A DNA stretch of 64,000 nucleotides from Arthrobacter sp. ISL-95 (GCF_018613695.1 NZ_JAGGPR010000009.1:168309-232308), one strand, 5' to 3'. Positions 45,324-55,869 are shown, numbered from the stretch's first letter. The notes: generated from the sequence alone by a model not told the origin. A program made the numbers and translations.

Positions 45324-46772
45324 ATGATGGGCGTTAAAAACGGGGGTGCCCGCAAGCGTGTGGCCTCGGCGTGGGGGCGCTTTACATGGCCGGTGCTACT
45401 GACCACAGTTTTGCTGTGCCTCGGCGCCGTAGTGGTGGCGGGGATGTTTCCGGGCTTGCTCAGTGTGCCAAAGCCGACGCCTTCGGTTCCCGCCTGGCAC
45501 AAGGTGCCGGACCGCCTGTCCGACGCCTCCAGTGTGCTTCCGTTGGATGCGCGGGCACCCGTTCCTGCGCCTGCCCAAGTGGCAAAACTTCTAGACGCCA
45601 CGCTCAAGCCGGATGGTGCGGGCAGTATCAGTGGCGTGGTGATGGACGCATCCACTGGCCAGGTTCTGTTTGATCGGGACGCAAACGCCAACCGCATCCC
45701 TGCCTCGAATATGAAGCTGTTGACCGCCGTCGCCGCTTTGAAGGCGCTCGGTCCGGAGTCCCGGTTCACCACCCGCGTGCTTGCAGCCGATAACCCCTCC
45801 ACAGTGGTGTTGACCGGGGGAGGGGATGTGCTGCTGGGCTCCGGCGCCTCCGAACCCACGGCCGTGCTTGGGCGGGCCGGACTGGCATCCATGGCGGCGG
45901 ACACTGCTGCCGCTTTGGCCGCGGCCGGGGTGACGGGGCCTGTCACCGTTCAAGTTGACGACTCCCTCTTCGCCGGCGCGCCCCTCAACCCGGCATGGAG
46001 CCTGGACGATGTTGCCGTCGGAGAAACAGCGCCCTTGTTCTCCTTGGCGTTGAACTCAGGACGCTATAACCCTGACGTTGTCACCGGACCCCGGCCCCAG
46101 GATTCCGCCGTCACCACCGCCCAGGCGTTCGTCGAGCAGTTGTCGGCCGCCGGCGTAGCGGTGAGTCCCGGCGTCGAACGCGGTAAAGGCCTCCCCGCCA
46201 AGGTGCTGGCTGCTGCTGAGTCCGCTACCGTCAGCGAGCAAGTGGACCTCATGCTCGAATCTTCGGACAATTTCCTCGCAGAAGCGCTGGGGCGGATGAC
46301 CGCCATGGCCTCCGGTCAGACTGGGACGTACGACGGCGCCACTGCGGCCGTGCGGCAAAGGCTGGGGGAGTTGGGGATTGCCACGGATTCGATGCAGCTG
46401 GCCGACGTTTCGGGCCTTGCCTTGGAGAACCAAGTCACCACCCATCAGTTTGCCGCGGTTGTCCGGGCCATTACCAGCGGGCCGGACCTTGCCCTACGTG
46501 CCGCGCTCGACGGTTTTCCCGTGGCCGGGCTCACCGGGACTCTGGATGACAGGTATTTAGACGCCGGTACGTCCGAGGGCGCCGGGCTGGTGCGCGCCAA
46601 GACAGGGACGTTGAATACCGTGATCGCGTTGAGCGGTTACGTGGTGGATGCTGATGGGCGGCTGCTGGTGTTCTCGTTCATTGGCAATGGGCTGGATCCT
46701 GGTGCCGCGGGCAACAAGGTGGCCATGGACCGTTCGGCGTCGGTGCTTGCCGCGTGCGGGTGCCAAGGCTGA
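45324..46772 (+). CDS. dacB: D-alanyl-D-alanine carboxypeptidase/endopeptidase (PBP4, class C)
   Basis: 482 residues with an N-terminal membrane anchor (about 17-37). The active-site motifs of serine peptidase S13 are intact: SNMK (Ser-x-x-Lys), SDN and KTGT. The protein trims or cleaves peptidoglycan cross-bridges outside the membrane. Extra domains between SxxK and SxN are typical of PBP4. It is in the common actinobacterial order before a zinc metalloprotease gene and tilS. Confidence 0.93.
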   Translation: MMGVKNGGARKRVASAWGRFTWPVLLTTVLLCLGAVVVAGMFPGLLSVPKPTPSVPAWHKVPDRLSDASSVLPLDARAPVPAPAQVAKLLDATLKPDGAGSISGVVMDASTGQVLFDRDANANRIPASNMKLLTAVAALKALGPESRFTTRVLAADNPSTVVLTGGGDVLLGSGASEPTAVLGRAGLASMAADTAAALAAAGVTGPVTVQVDDSLFAGAPLNPAWSLDDVAVGETAPLFSLALNSGRYNPDVVTGPRPQDSAVTTAQAFVEQLSAAGVAVSPGVERGKGLPAKVLAAAESATVSEQVDLMLESSDNFLAEALGRMTAMASGQTGTYDGATAAVRQRLGELGIATDSMQLADVSGLALENQVTTHQFAAVVRAITSGPDLALRAALDGFPVAGLTGTLDDRYLDAGTSEGAGLVRAKTGTLNTVIALSGYVVDADGRLLVFSFIGNGLDPGAAGNKVAMDRSASVLAACGCQG

Positions 46773-46823
46773 ATCCTCCGCGCGGAGCGAACTTAAGGCT
46801 CACTGTCAGTCACGTGTGGTCTG

Positions 46824-47954
46824 ATGGACCGTATGGTGTCATCTGCCCGAGATTCGTCAGCAGGGGCCCCGTCCCTGATCAATTGGGACCTGGCCGCCTC
46901 TACGGCTGCCCGGCTTGCCCCTCCCGGTCCGGAGCTTAGCGCCGGGGAGATCGGCAAGGCCGTGGACAATCTGCGCTTCAACGCGGATGTCTCCGTCCCG
47001 CACGTGCACGACATCACCGGCTTGGATGCCGCGAGGGACCTGCGTGATTCCCACGTCCTGGTGGTGGACCGGGCCTCGTGGTCCAAGGCCAATACACAGA
47101 GCTTCGCAGTGATGCTGCAACCCGCCCTGAAGAAGATGGTGGAGAGCCGCAGCGGAGTGGCCATGACCCCCGCGGCGGCTGCTGCCAGCGGTGCCATCAC
47201 CGGCGCCCAGCTCGGCGCTGTGCTCTCCTTCCTTTCCAGTAAAGTCCTCGGCCAGTACGATCCTTTTGCTGCCCTCGCCCCGGATTCCAATGTCCCCCCG
47301 GGCGGCCGACTCCTGTTGGTGGCGCCGAACATCATCTCCGTGGAGCGCGAACTCAACGTCCACCCGGACGACTTCCGGCTCTGGGTCTGCCTGCACGAGC
47401 AAACCCACCGCGTCCAGTTCGCGGCAGCACCGTGGCTTCGGCACCACATGCTGGACGAGATCGAGAAGCTCAGCGGCAACCTCCTGGGCAACATGGATAC
47501 GTTGGTTGAACGTGCCAGCGCTGCAGCCAAGTCCCTGAGAGACCGTAGCCCCTCCGAAAAGACACCGGGCCGTGGCGCCATCCTGGACCTCCTCCAGAAC
47601 CCCGAAGAAAAGGCGTCGCTGTCCCACATCACGGCTGTCATGAGCCTTCTTGAGGGTCACGCCAACGTGGTGATGGATGCTGTGGATTCCAGCATCGTCC
47701 CCTCCGTGAAGACCATCCGCCAACGCTTCAACGAGCGCGGCAAGGATCGCGGCGTGGTGGAGAAGTTCATCCGCAACCTCCTCGGCCTGGATGCCAAGAT
47801 GCGGCAGTACACAGATGGCGCCAAATTCGTTCGTGAAGTGGTTGCCGTGGCTGGCATGGAAGGCTTCAACCGGGTGTGGGAATCCGCCGAGTTCCTGCCT
47901 ACCGAAGACGAGATCCATAACTCCAAGCTGTGGCTTGAGCGGATGGGGCTTTGA
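46824..47954 (+). CDS. zinc-dependent metalloprotease (DUF2342 / F420-associated family)
   Basis: 376 residues. HExxH is in CLHEQTHRVQF (near residue 192), and a second conserved region LEGHANVVMDAVD supplies a third ligand. This is the DUF2342 family found beside dacB and tilS in actinobacteria, once annotated with F420 biosynthesis; its substrate is unknown. Start choice lies between ATG 46824 and ATG 46833. The stop overlaps the tilS start (TTGA). Confidence 0.85.
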   Translation: MDRMVSSARDSSAGAPSLINWDLAASTAARLAPPGPELSAGEIGKAVDNLRFNADVSVPHVHDITGLDAARDLRDSHVLVVDRASWSKANTQSFAVMLQPALKKMVESRSGVAMTPAAAAASGAITGAQLGAVLSFLSSKVLGQYDPFAALAPDSNVPPGGRLLLVAPNIISVERELNVHPDDFRLWVCLHEQTHRVQFAAAPWLRHHMLDEIEKLSGNLLGNMDTLVERASAAAKSLRDRSPSEKTPGRGAILDLLQNPEEKASLSHITAVMSLLEGHANVVMDAVDSSIVPSVKTIRQRFNERGKDRGVVEKFIRNLLGLDAKMRQYTDGAKFVREVVAVAGMEGFNRVWESAEFLPTEDEIHNSKLWLERMGL

Positions 47955-49135
47955 GCGATCCCGCTGGTGCTGGACCGGTTAGCGGGTCCGCTGTCGGTTC
48001 CGCAGCTAAGGGTCGACGCCGGCCGGGGCGTTTGGCGCCGGTCGTCGGCAAGGCACGGAAGCAGTTGCAGAACGCCTTGGCCTCCGCGGGATACCCCGCC
48101 CATGTGCTTGTTGCCTGCAGCGGAGGGCCGGATTCGTTGGCATTGGCAGCGATAGCCGCCTACTTCGCCAGGCGCGGTCACGTGGATGGCCACCCGGTGT
48201 CTGTTGCCGGTGTGGTGGTGGATCATCAGCTGCAGGCGGGCTCTGCGGAGGTAGCCTCCCAAACCGCCGCAGTGCTGCGCGAACTGGGGCTGTTTCCCGT
48301 GGAAGTGCGCACCGTAGAAGTCGCCGCCACCGGCTTTGGTCCCGAGGCCGCGGCCCGGGATGCCCGGCATTCGGCGTTGAAATCGGCTGCCGACCAGCTT
48401 GGTTGTGATGCCATCCTGCTCGGCCACACCCTGGACGACCAAGCAGAGCAAGTACTCTTGGGCTTGGCCCGCGGGTCCGGTACGCGGTCACTCGGTGGTA
48501 TGAGGTCCGCCCGCGGACGCCTGCTCCGGCCATTTCTCGGCCTTCGCCGTGAGGAAACGCTGGAAATTTGCCAGGTGGAAGAGCTTTCGCCTTGGCACGA
48601 CCCCAGTAATTCCGATCCCGCCTTCGCCAGATCCCGCACGCGCGTTGAAGTCATGCCTGTGCTGGAGGAAAAGCTTGGTCCGGGCGTTGCCGAATCACTC
48701 GCCCGCACGGCCGCAATCCTTCAGCAAGACGCAGACTTCCTCGAAGATCTTGCCAACGAGACCTATCTCTCACTTGTCCAGCGCGTGGAGGACGGCGTCT
48801 GGTTACCGGAACACGACGTCCGCGCGCTGCCCGCAGCGCTAAGGTTCCGCGTCATCGCCAAGGCGGCGGCCGACGTCGGCGGTCAACAACCCGGCTACGG
48901 GCGCCTCCACGCTGCGGAAGCGCTGCTTCGCCGGCAAGGTTCGGCGGGGCCCGTGGAGCTTCCCGGCCACGTCAGCGTGTTCCGCTTATCCCTCAGTGAT
49001 ATGGAGCAGGAACGCTCTGTTTCCGCGGGTGCTTCGTCGGCTGTGTCGGCGGGTGCAGCGGCTGACGGCGTTCCCCGACTGGCCTCCCCCTGTGGGAAGC
49101 TAGTATTCCGGCATCAGAAACCGTCCCAACAGTAG
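47951..49135 (+). CDS. tilS: tRNA(Ile)-lysidine synthetase
   Basis: 394 residues with a TTG start that overlaps the previous stop by 4 bp. The PP-loop SGGPDS lies near residues 57-62, followed by [28 protein letters not shown] and a C-terminal TilS substrate-binding region. It modifies C34 of tRNA-Ile(CAU) to lysidine so that AUA is read as Ile. The gene is essential in most bacteria; the Ser/Ala-rich last 45 residues are not conserved. Confidence 0.93.
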   Translation: MSDPAGAGPVSGSAVGSAAKGRRRPGRLAPVVGKARKQLQNALASAGYPAHVLVACSGGPDSLALAAIAAYFARRGHVDGHPVSVAGVVVDHQLQAGSAEVASQTAAVLRELGLFPVEVRTVEVAATGFGPEAAARDARHSALKSAADQLGCDAILLGHTLDDQAEQVLLGLARGSGTRSLGGMRSARGRLLRPFLGLRREETLEICQVEELSPWHDPSNSDPAFARSRTRVEVMPVLEEKLGPGVAESLARTAAILQQDADFLEDLANETYLSLVQRVEDGVWLPEHDVRALPAALRFRVIAKAAADVGGQQPGYGRLHAAEALLRRQGSAGPVELPGHVSVFRLSLSDMEQERSVSAGASSAVSAGAAADGVPRLASPCGKLVFRHQKPSQQ

Positions 49136-49166
49136 CCGCACCGAGCATCAAAAACAGGAGCCATTG

Positions 49167-49718
49167 GTGGATTCAAACGACGTCCAGGCAGATCTCAAGC
49201 ACGTTCTTTACACCAAAGAGCAAATCCAGACGCGTATCGCGGAACTTGCGGCGCAGATCGACAAAGACTACGAAGGCCGCGACATCCTCATTGTCGGCGT
49301 CCTCAAGGGTGCGGTCATGGTCATGGCTGACCTGGCGCGTGCGCTGCACAGCCACGTCAGCATGGATTGGATGGCTGTCTCGTCCTACGGTTCGGGCACC
49401 CAGTCCTCCGGTGTTGTCCGGATCCTGAAGGACCTCGACACTGACCTCATGGGCAAGGATGTCCTGATCGTCGAGGACATCATTGATTCCGGCCTGACCC
49501 TGTCCTGGCTCAAGTCCAACCTTGAATCCCGTGGCACGGCCAGCGTCGAAATCTGCACAGCTTTCCGCAAGCCGACCGCCGCCAAGGTGGAAATCGACGT
49601 CAAGTACGTCGGCTACGACATCCCCAACGAATTCGTCGTGGGCTACGGCCTTGACTACGCCGAGAAGTACCGGAACCTGGACTTCGTGGGCACCCTGGCC
49701 CCGCACGTTTACGAGTAA
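49167..49718 (+). CDS. hpt: hypoxanthine phosphoribosyltransferase
   Basis: 183 residues. The PRPP-binding loop [17 protein letters not shown] and the C-terminal [12 protein letters not shown] are the HPRT hallmarks. It salvages hypoxanthine and guanine with PRPP. A GTG at 49167 with AGGAG at 6 nt is preferred to the TTG at 49164, which is too close. tilS-hpt-ftsH is the conserved order in many bacteria; here a repeat block, a lipoprotein and a solitary AbiEi-like gene intervene before ftsH. Confidence 0.95.
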   Translation: MDSNDVQADLKHVLYTKEQIQTRIAELAAQIDKDYEGRDILIVGVLKGAVMVMADLARALHSHVSMDWMAVSSYGSGTQSSGVVRILKDLDTDLMGKDVLIVEDIIDSGLTLSWLKSNLESRGTASVEICTAFRKPTAAKVEIDVKYVGYDIPNEFVVGYGLDYAEKYRNLDFVGTLAPHVYE

Positions 49719-49750
49719 AGCCCCTCTTCGCTTCCTCCGCGCCGCCGCGC

Positions 49751-49967
49751 CTTTTCCGCCGTTTGCACCTGTAACCTCTGGTGCGTGTGGCGGGAGTGGG
49801 TGCGGCGTTGGCGCTTAAGGGGTGCGCTCGGCGGTAGCGGGTGCGGCTGGCGTTGTTTTTTGGGGCGCACCCTTTTCCGCCGTTTGCACCTGTTACCTCT
49901 GGTGCGTGTGGCGGGAGTGGGTGCGGCGTTGGTGCTTAAGGGGTGCGCTCGGGGGTAGCGGGTGCAG
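49751..49967. repeat. 121-bp intergenic tandem duplication (1.8 copies)
   Basis: CTTTTCCGCCG begins at 49751 and again at 49872, and the following ~95 bp are almost identical (e.g. CTCTGGTGCGTGTGGCGGGA). The CCCTTTTCCGCCG core is shared with the array at 52011-52921. The whole gap 49719-50019 holds no gene; nothing besides this repeat is seen. Confidence 0.85.
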
Positions 49968-50019
49968 ATAATAAGTTTTTGAACCTGCCGCCGCACCACC
50001 CTGCGCGCTAAACTGGACC

Positions 50020-50880
50020 ATGACCGGTGCTCCCGCCCGTCTCTTGACGTGGCTCGCCGTCATGGCGACTCTCCTAACCGCGTGCACTCCTGTAGTCGAC
50101 CTCACTGAGACCGATGCCGGACAGCCAATCCCGTCCGCTTCCGCAGTGCCGACCACGGGTGACCTTGCGGCAGTCCCGTCCACGAGTGCCACGCAGACTC
50201 CTGTGCCACCACTGCCTGCGCCACCACTGCCTGCGCCATCACTGCCTGCGCCACCACTGCCTGCGCCGCCCGCTGTGCCTCAGGCTTTTGCCCTGAACCT
50301 CTACCAAGACGGCGACTTCGTCCCGCAGTACACCTTTGACTGGTGTGTTGCGGCAAGCATCCAAATGGCACACAACCTCATCGATGACACCGGAGGCGGA
50401 ACGTGGGCGTCCTCCGCACAGCAAAGCGAGCTGTGGGAGATGGCCCGTGCACGGTCATCGGATTCATTTAATGGCGCCAACCCCCGGGGCTGGGCTCAGG
50501 TGTTGACTGAGGTTGGTATGGGCCCATATGCGGTGGTCAGCATCGCCACCTACGAGGACACTCTGCAGGCGGCGGCACGGGCAATAGCTGAAACTGGGCG
50601 GCCGGTGGGGCTTGTCATGTGGAGCGGCCGGCATGCTTGGGTTATGAGTGGATTTGAGTCCGTGGGTGATCCAGCGCAGTTCCCGGAGTTCCAGGTGACG
50701 GGGATTCGTGTCTTGGATCCGCTCTATCCTCACGGCAGTGGGCAGTGGGGTCCTTCTCCGGAGCCCAACAGTCTGCTTTCGCCGGAGCAGTTGGCCACAC
50801 AGTTCGTCGTCCGTGAGCCCCGGCGCTGGAGCACTGACCTGCCTACTGGTTACTTGCTGGTGCTTCCGGTCGCCGCCTGA
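50020..50880 (+). CDS. C39-like cysteine peptidase lipoprotein
   Basis: 286 residues. A lipoprotein signal ending in LLTAC (Cys near 22) is followed by a Ser/Thr/Pro linker with four copies of a PLPAP-type pentapeptide (15-bp DNA repeats at 50210-50270). The folded domain has a Cys-His pair typical of C39-like papain folds: DWCVAASIQMAHN near 110 and SGRHAWVMSGF near 205. It should be anchored on the outer face of the membrane. A bacteriocin-processing role is unlikely, because there is no fused ABC exporter; the substrate is unknown. Confidence 0.75.
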   Translation: MTGAPARLLTWLAVMATLLTACTPVVDLTETDAGQPIPSASAVPTTGDLAAVPSTSATQTPVPPLPAPPLPAPSLPAPPLPAPPAVPQAFALNLYQDGDFVPQYTFDWCVAASIQMAHNLIDDTGGGTWASSAQQSELWEMARARSSDSFNGANPRGWAQVLTEVGMGPYAVVSIATYEDTLQAAARAIAETGRPVGLVMWSGRHAWVMSGFESVGDPAQFPEFQVTGIRVLDPLYPHGSGQWGPSPEPNSLLSPEQLATQFVVREPRRWSTDLPTGYLLVLPVAA

Positions 50881-50894
50881 CTCAGCTGGCTGCC

Positions 50895-51872
50895 TTATGC
50901 CGCCCGCAGGGAGTGAAGGCCGCCGTCGTTCAAAATGCGTGCGAACACGAGTGGGTTCATCATGTCGGACCAGTCCCAGCGAACAACAGTGAGGCCAAGT
51001 GCCCGCAGCCCGTTTTCGCGGGCCTTCTCTGCCATGACTGCCTGCTGGATTGTCTGGTTTCCCCGCAACTCGTGTCTTAAGTATTTTCCGTGCCCATCAA
51101 ATTCCCCCACGAGATCGAGTTCGGGCCACCAGAAATCAGTTCGGGCAGTTCGTCCGTTTCCCAACGTAAAAGAGCCTTGCAGGCTAGGCATGGGGAAATT
51201 GAGCAAGATCATTTGGGCTCGACTCATGGATTCCCCCACTGATTCGGACTTCTCTGAGGAGAGATCCAGAATGGATTCGGCGCGTCGCTTCCTTGAGATG
51301 CTGGTGAGGGCGGCGACAGCTTCAGCCAGTTCATCCATTTGCACCGGAGGACCCCACGCCTTGGCCTTGTTCCAATTGGCGGCCTCAAAAGCGTCGCCCC
51401 ACTTTTGGTTTCGTCGGCTGGAGTCCACAATGGCCAAGGCCTCTGCAAAGTTCAGGGCAGCTGCCAGCTCTACTGTGGTGCGGACTTTGTCTGTGACCTG
51501 GAAGTCGCCCAGTTGAGCCACCCCGCTGTCAAGGGGCCCCAAGCTTCTCCGGATTCCGTGCTTTGATCTGCCGCCACGTGGGTCATCAGTTACGGTGCAT
51601 AAGCGCTTCGGCACACCCACCACGCCGAGCCCCCAAAGGAGTGCGGCCGTCTGCAAGTTGAAGAGGGGCGGTGTCTTGGCCGCATTGACCAATGCAGCTG
51701 CTTGAAGTCCGTGCCGCTGGCGCTCGTTCGATTCCGCCCAATAGGAAGCACGAACATAGGCGCCCCGTCGAATCCGAACGAGCTCGCCACGTTTGGCCTG
51801 CTTCGCAAGGTGGCGCGCGTCCTGTCCAATGCGTGTCGCATCTGAAGCAAGTATGAGTTCCGGAATGGCCAT
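50895..51872 (-). CDS. AbiEi-like winged-helix plus PD-(D/E)XK-type nuclease-like protein, intact copy
   Basis: 325 residues. N-terminal winged helix with the signature RGELVRIRRGAYV, middle helices with QTAALLWGL, and a C-terminal region with DFWWPELDLVGEFDGHGKY, which resembles a Vsr/DUF559-like endonuclease core (D...E-x-D-G-x-x-K). Solitary AbiEi-like fusions are common in actinobacteria; no AbiEii nucleotidyltransferase toxin is beside it. Paralogue of the frameshifted gene at 18086-19057. The start at 51872 was chosen because the frame upstream enters the repeat array. Confidence 0.75.
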   Translation of the reverse strand: MAIPELILASDATRIGQDARHLAKQAKRGELVRIRRGAYVRASYWAESNERQRHGLQAAALVNAAKTPPLFNLQTAALLWGLGVVGVPKRLCTVTDDPRGGRSKHGIRRSLGPLDSGVAQLGDFQVTDKVRTTVELAAALNFAEALAIVDSSRRNQKWGDAFEAANWNKAKAWGPPVQMDELAEAVAALTSISRKRRAESILDLSSEKSESVGESMSRAQMILLNFPMPSLQGSFTLGNGRTARTDFWWPELDLVGEFDGHGKYLRHELRGNQTIQQAVMAEKARENGLRALGLTVVRWDWSDMMNPLVFARILNDGGLHSLRAA

Positions 51873-52010
51873 AGGTCCCACGCTTCCCGTTCTCGCGCGA
51901 AGTCGAAAGCACCAGCCCGAGCTATGTGGAAAAACAGGGTCGAGATCACGCGGAAGAAACCAAAATGGCGCGCCCCAAATTGCGCCAGTTGTGGGGAAGC
52001 ACCCCCGGGC

Positions 52011-52921
52011 CCGCACCCTTTTCCGCCGTGCGCGCCCGTTCCTTAACGTGCCCGCACCCTTTTCCGCCGTTCGCACCAGTGGTTACGGGCGCGGATGGCG
52101 CGAATGGGTGCGCCGGCGGTGGGGGTAGTGGGTCTACGGGAGGGGATTGGCGCGATCGGGCGAATCGGCGGTACCAGGGTTGTTGGGCGAGGGCGGCCCT
52201 GGAGGGACGTCTAGGGCGGCACGGGCGACGCGGGCCCGCACCCTTTTCCGCCGTGCGCGCCCGTTCCTCAACGTGCTCGCACCCTTTACCGCCGTGCGCA
52301 CCAGTGGTTACGGGTGCGGATGGCGCGAGCGGGCGCGCCGGGGCTGGGGGTGGTGGGTCTCCGGGTGCGGATGGGGCGAATGGGTGCGCGGGCGGTGGGG
52401 GTGGTGGGTCTACGGGTGAAGATTGGCGCGATCGGGCGAATCGGCGGTACCAGGGTTGTGCGGCGAGGGCGGCCCTGGAGGGACGTCTAGGGCGGCACGG
52501 GCGACGCGGGCCCGCACCCTTTTCCGCCGTGCGCGCCCGTTCCTCAACGTGCTCGCACCCTTTACCGCCGTGCGCACCAGTGGTTACGGGTGCGCACGGC
52601 GCGAGCGGGCGCGCCGGGGGTGGGGGTGGTGGGTCTCCGGGTGCGGATGGGGCGAATGGGTGCGCCAGCGGTACCAGGGTTGTTGGGCGAGGGTGGCCCT
52701 GGAGGGACGTCTAGGGCGGCACGCGCGACGCGCGCCAGCACCCTTTTCCGCCGTGCGCGCCCGTTCCTCAACGTGCCAGCACCCTTTTCCGCCCGTGCAC
52801 GCCCGTTCCTCAACGTGCCCGCACCCGTTTCCGCCGTGCGCGCCCGTTCCTCAACGTGCCCGCACCCGTTTCCGCCGTTCGCACCAGTGGTTACAAGTGC
52901 GGATGGCGCGAATGGGTGCGC
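52011..52921. repeat. intergenic tandem-repeat array upstream of ftsH (10 copies of a hairpin core)
   Basis: About 3.7 copies of a 224-275 bp unit start near 52011, 52235, 52511 and 52738. Each holds one to three copies of CGCACCCTTTTCCGCCGTGCG (variants CCTTTACCGCC, CCGTTTCCGCC), a small hairpin CGCAC/GTGCG; ten cores in all. Another sub-element contains TACCAGGGTTGTTGGGCGAG, three copies (one reads TTGTGCGGCGAG). Long open frames run through it on both strands but are products of the repeat and were not called. Nothing else is seen in 51873-53116 except a weak -10-like TATAGC at 53057-53062. Confidence 0.9.
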
Positions 52922-53116
52922 TGGCAGCCAGACACCACCCCGCCGCACCGCTAGAGCAACACAAAACCCCTGTTCCAGCACGCACAACGCGAGTATCCTG
53001 TGTACGCCCAGAGGGAACTTTTGGACTTTCCGATGCGTGAATTACTGGGAACGGTGTATAGCTTGAAACTGAAGCAGCACCACTCGCGCGCAGAAGTTGC
53101 GCCTTGCAGCACTACC

Positions 53117-53147
53117 AGGAGGGACGGGGCAAAACCCCGATCAGATG
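53117..53147 (+). promoter_or_regulatory. ftsH ribosome site bridged by a small hairpin
   Basis: AGGAGGG (53117-53123) is 21 nt before the ATG at 53145, too far for normal initiation. Between them GGGG (53126-53129), CAAAA, CCCC (53135-53138) forms a 4-bp hairpin; folding it leaves about 8 nt of effective spacing. No alternative start codon lies at normal spacing. Confidence 0.55.
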
Positions 53148-55214
53148 AAAGCTAAGAGTTTCTTCAAAGGCCCGGGCATCTGGATTGTTGTCGTCGTTGG
53201 CTTGCTCCTGGTGGCATTCGCAACACTGGCTCCGGGCGGTTCCACGCGCATTGACACCAAAGCGGGCCTCGAACTCCTTTCCCAAAGCGGGAAGGTTGAG
53301 CAGGCCAAAATTTTCGACGCCGAAAACCGCGTTGACCTGGTGCTCAAGGACAACCTGAACCTGGACGGCCAGGACAAGGGCAAGAACGTGCAGTTCTTCT
53401 ACGTCACGGATCGTGGTCCGGACGTGGTCAAGGCTGTTACCAACGCCAACCCGGACAAGGGCTTCACGGACCAGCCGGTGGAAAACAACTGGTTCTCCGG
53501 GCTGTTCTCCCTGCTGATCCCTGTGCTGCTGCTCGGCGTCTTGTTCTGGTTCCTGCTTTCCCGCATGCAGGGCGGCGGCTCCAAGGTGATGCAGTTCGGC
53601 AAGTCCAAGGCCAAGCTGGTCAACAAGGACATGCCGCAGGTGACCTTCTCTGACGTAGCCGGCGCTGATGAAGCCGTGGAAGAGCTCCAGGAAATCAAGG
53701 AGTTCCTCCAGGAGCCGGCCAAGTTCCAGGCCGTGGGTGCCAAGATCCCCAAGGGTGTGCTGCTCTACGGCCCCCCAGGTACCGGTAAGACGCTTCTGGC
53801 CCGCGCTGTTGCCGGCGAGGCAGGCGTTCCGTTCTTCTCCATCTCCGGCTCGGACTTTGTTGAAATGTTTGTCGGCGTTGGCGCTTCGCGTGTTCGTGAC
53901 CTCTTCGAACAGGCCAAAGCAAGTTCCCCTGCCATCATCTTCGTTGATGAGATCGACGCCGTTGGACGCCACCGCGGTGCCGGCATCGGCGGCGGCAATG
54001 ACGAGCGTGAGCAGACCTTGAACCAGCTCCTCGTGGAGATGGACGGCTTCGACGTCAAGACCAACGTGATCCTCATTGCGGCCACCAACCGGCCTGACGT
54101 CCTGGACCCCGCGCTGCTGCGCCCGGGCCGTTTCGATCGCCAGATCACCGTGGAAGCCCCGGATATGATCGGCCGCGAACAGATCCTCAACGTCCACGCC
54201 AAGGGCAAGCCGATGGCCCCGGGCATCGATCTCAGGAGTGTAGCCAAGAAGACTCCCGGTTACACGGGCGCGGACTTGGCCAACGTCCTGAACGAAGCTG
54301 CGTTGCTCACTGCGCGTTCCAATGCCAACCTGATCGACGACCGTGCGCTGGACGAGGCAATCGACCGCGTTATGGCAGGCCCGCAGAAGCGCAGCCGCGT
54401 CATGAAGGAACTCGAGCGCAAGATCACCGCGTACCACGAAGGCGGCCACGCACTCGTTGCTGCCGCACTGCGTAATTCCGCCCCGGTCACCAAGATCACC
54501 ATCCTTCCCCGCGGCCGTGCTCTGGGCTACACCATGGTGATCCCGGAGGATGACAAGTACTCGATCACCCGCAACGAACTGCTGGATCAGATGGCCTACG
54601 CCATGGGCGGCCGTGTTGCTGAGGAAATCGTGTTCCACGATCCCTCCACAGGTGCATCCAACGACATCGAAAAGGCCACCTCCACGGCCCGGAAGATGGT
54701 CACCCAGTACGGCATGAGCGAACGTGTTGGTGCCGTGAAGCTTGGCCAGGGCGGCGGTGAGCCGTTCCTCGGCCGCGATGCGGCGCAGGAGCGCAACTTC
54801 TCAGACCAGATCGCCTATGTTGTGGACGAGGAAGTGCGTCGTCTTATCGACCAGGCGCACGATGAGGCGTATGCCATCCTCACCGAAAACCGGGACGTTT
54901 TGGATCGTCTGGCACTGGAGCTGCTGGAGCGGGAAACCTTGAACCAGCAGGAGATCGCCGACATCTTCCACGACATCCGAAAGCGCGATTTCCGGGAGAT
55001 CTGGCTGTCCAAGGAATCCCGCCCGGTCCAGTCCATCCCGCCCGTGGAATCACGCGCCGAGAAGGCTGAACGCGAAGCCCAGGAAGAAGCCAAGAAGGCC
55101 CGTCTGGACGAGCCTTTGGACGTCGTGGCGCCACACGCCCAGGGAGTCGGCAGCCAGGAATCATTCCAAGCCCCGCAGCCCGACGGCGGCAACGACCACC
55201 CGCATCACGGCTAA
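53145..55214 (+). CDS. ftsH: ATP-dependent zinc metalloprotease FtsH
   Basis: 689 residues. TM1 (about 10-28), an extracytoplasmic FtsH_ext domain, TM2 (about 116-138), AAA+ module with Walker A GPPGTGKT at 209-216 and Walker B FVDEID, then peptidase M41 with HEGGH at 431-435. It degrades membrane and regulatory proteins. The charged C-terminal extension (about 610-689) is typical of actinobacteria. The repeat array ends 223 bp upstream of the start. Confidence 0.97.
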   Translation: MKAKSFFKGPGIWIVVVVGLLLVAFATLAPGGSTRIDTKAGLELLSQSGKVEQAKIFDAENRVDLVLKDNLNLDGQDKGKNVQFFYVTDRGPDVVKAVTNANPDKGFTDQPVENNWFSGLFSLLIPVLLLGVLFWFLLSRMQGGGSKVMQFGKSKAKLVNKDMPQVTFSDVAGADEAVEELQEIKEFLQEPAKFQAVGAKIPKGVLLYGPPGTGKTLLARAVAGEAGVPFFSISGSDFVEMFVGVGASRVRDLFEQAKASSPAIIFVDEIDAVGRHRGAGIGGGNDEREQTLNQLLVEMDGFDVKTNVILIAATNRPDVLDPALLRPGRFDRQITVEAPDMIGREQILNVHAKGKPMAPGIDLRSVAKKTPGYTGADLANVLNEAALLTARSNANLIDDRALDEAIDRVMAGPQKRSRVMKELERKITAYHEGGHALVAAALRNSAPVTKITILPRGRALGYTMVIPEDDKYSITRNELLDQMAYAMGGRVAEEIVFHDPSTGASNDIEKATSTARKMVTQYGMSERVGAVKLGQGGGEPFLGRDAAQERNFSDQIAYVVDEEVRRLIDQAHDEAYAILTENRDVLDRLALELLERETLNQQEIADIFHDIRKRDFREIWLSKESRPVQSIPPVESRAEKAEREAQEEAKKARLDEPLDVVAPHAQGVGSQESFQAPQPDGGNDHPHHG

Positions 55215-55224
55215 GCTTTCTGCT

Positions 55225-55863
55225 GTGACTCATTTCGACGACGACGACGACGACCTCGCCGCCGCCCACGGTTCCGCCGCGGGCTCCAAGCACGGCCACA
55301 AAGTGGACCGCCCGCGCATTGAAGCGGCTGTCCGTGAGATTCTCCTGGCAATAGGTGAAGATCCTGAGCGTGGAGGCCTCTTGGACACGCCCAAGCGCGT
55401 GGCCAAGGCTTACGCGGAGGTCTTCGCAGGTCTGCACCAGCACCCTGCGGATGTCCTCTCCACCACGTTCGATCTCGACCATGAAGAGCTTGTCCTGGTA
55501 AAGGACATTCCCTTCTACTCGACGTGCGAGCATCACTTGGTGCCGTTCCACGGGGTGGCGCATGTTGGTTATATTCCGTCACATGACGGCAAAGTGACCG
55601 GCCTGAGCAAGTTGGCACGACTGGTGGATATTTACGCGCGGCGGCCTCAGGTGCAGGAACGCCTCACCACCCAGATCGTTGAGGCGCTTGTGAAGCACCT
55701 CAACCCGCGCGGCGCGATCGTCGTCGTCGAATGTGAACACATGTGCATGTCCATGCGCGGCATTCGCAAGCCCGGCGCAAAGACCGTCACCAGTGCGGTG
55801 CGCGGTCAACTCCATGACCCGGCCACCCGCGCCGAGGCCATGAGCCTCATACTCGGAAGGTAA
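55225..55863 (+). CDS. folE: GTP cyclohydrolase I
   Basis: 212 residues from GTG. It opens GTP to 7,8-dihydroneopterin triphosphate, the first step of folate synthesis. Zinc-binding and catalytic motifs [14 protein letters not shown] and [12 protein letters not shown] are present. The first 30 residues are Asp- and Ala-rich and not conserved. It lies 10 bp after ftsH and begins the fol operon. Confidence 0.95.
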   Translation: MTHFDDDDDDLAAAHGSAAGSKHGHKVDRPRIEAAVREILLAIGEDPERGGLLDTPKRVAKAYAEVFAGLHQHPADVLSTTFDLDHEELVLVKDIPFYSTCEHHLVPFHGVAHVGYIPSHDGKVTGLSKLARLVDIYARRPQVQERLTTQIVEALVKHLNPRGAIVVVECEHMCMSMRGIRKPGAKTVTSAVRGQLHDPATRAEAMSLILGR

Positions 55864-55869
55864 AGCACT

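Noticed and set aside
51926..53066. Overlapping open frames of 90-260 codons across the repeat array
   Set aside because: They exist only because the repeats are GC-rich and lack stops; frames change between copies and no frame shows a domain.
53112..54638. 508-codon antisense frame opposite ftsH
   Set aside because: Mirror of a strongly coding GC-rich gene; no ribosome site and no recognisable domain.
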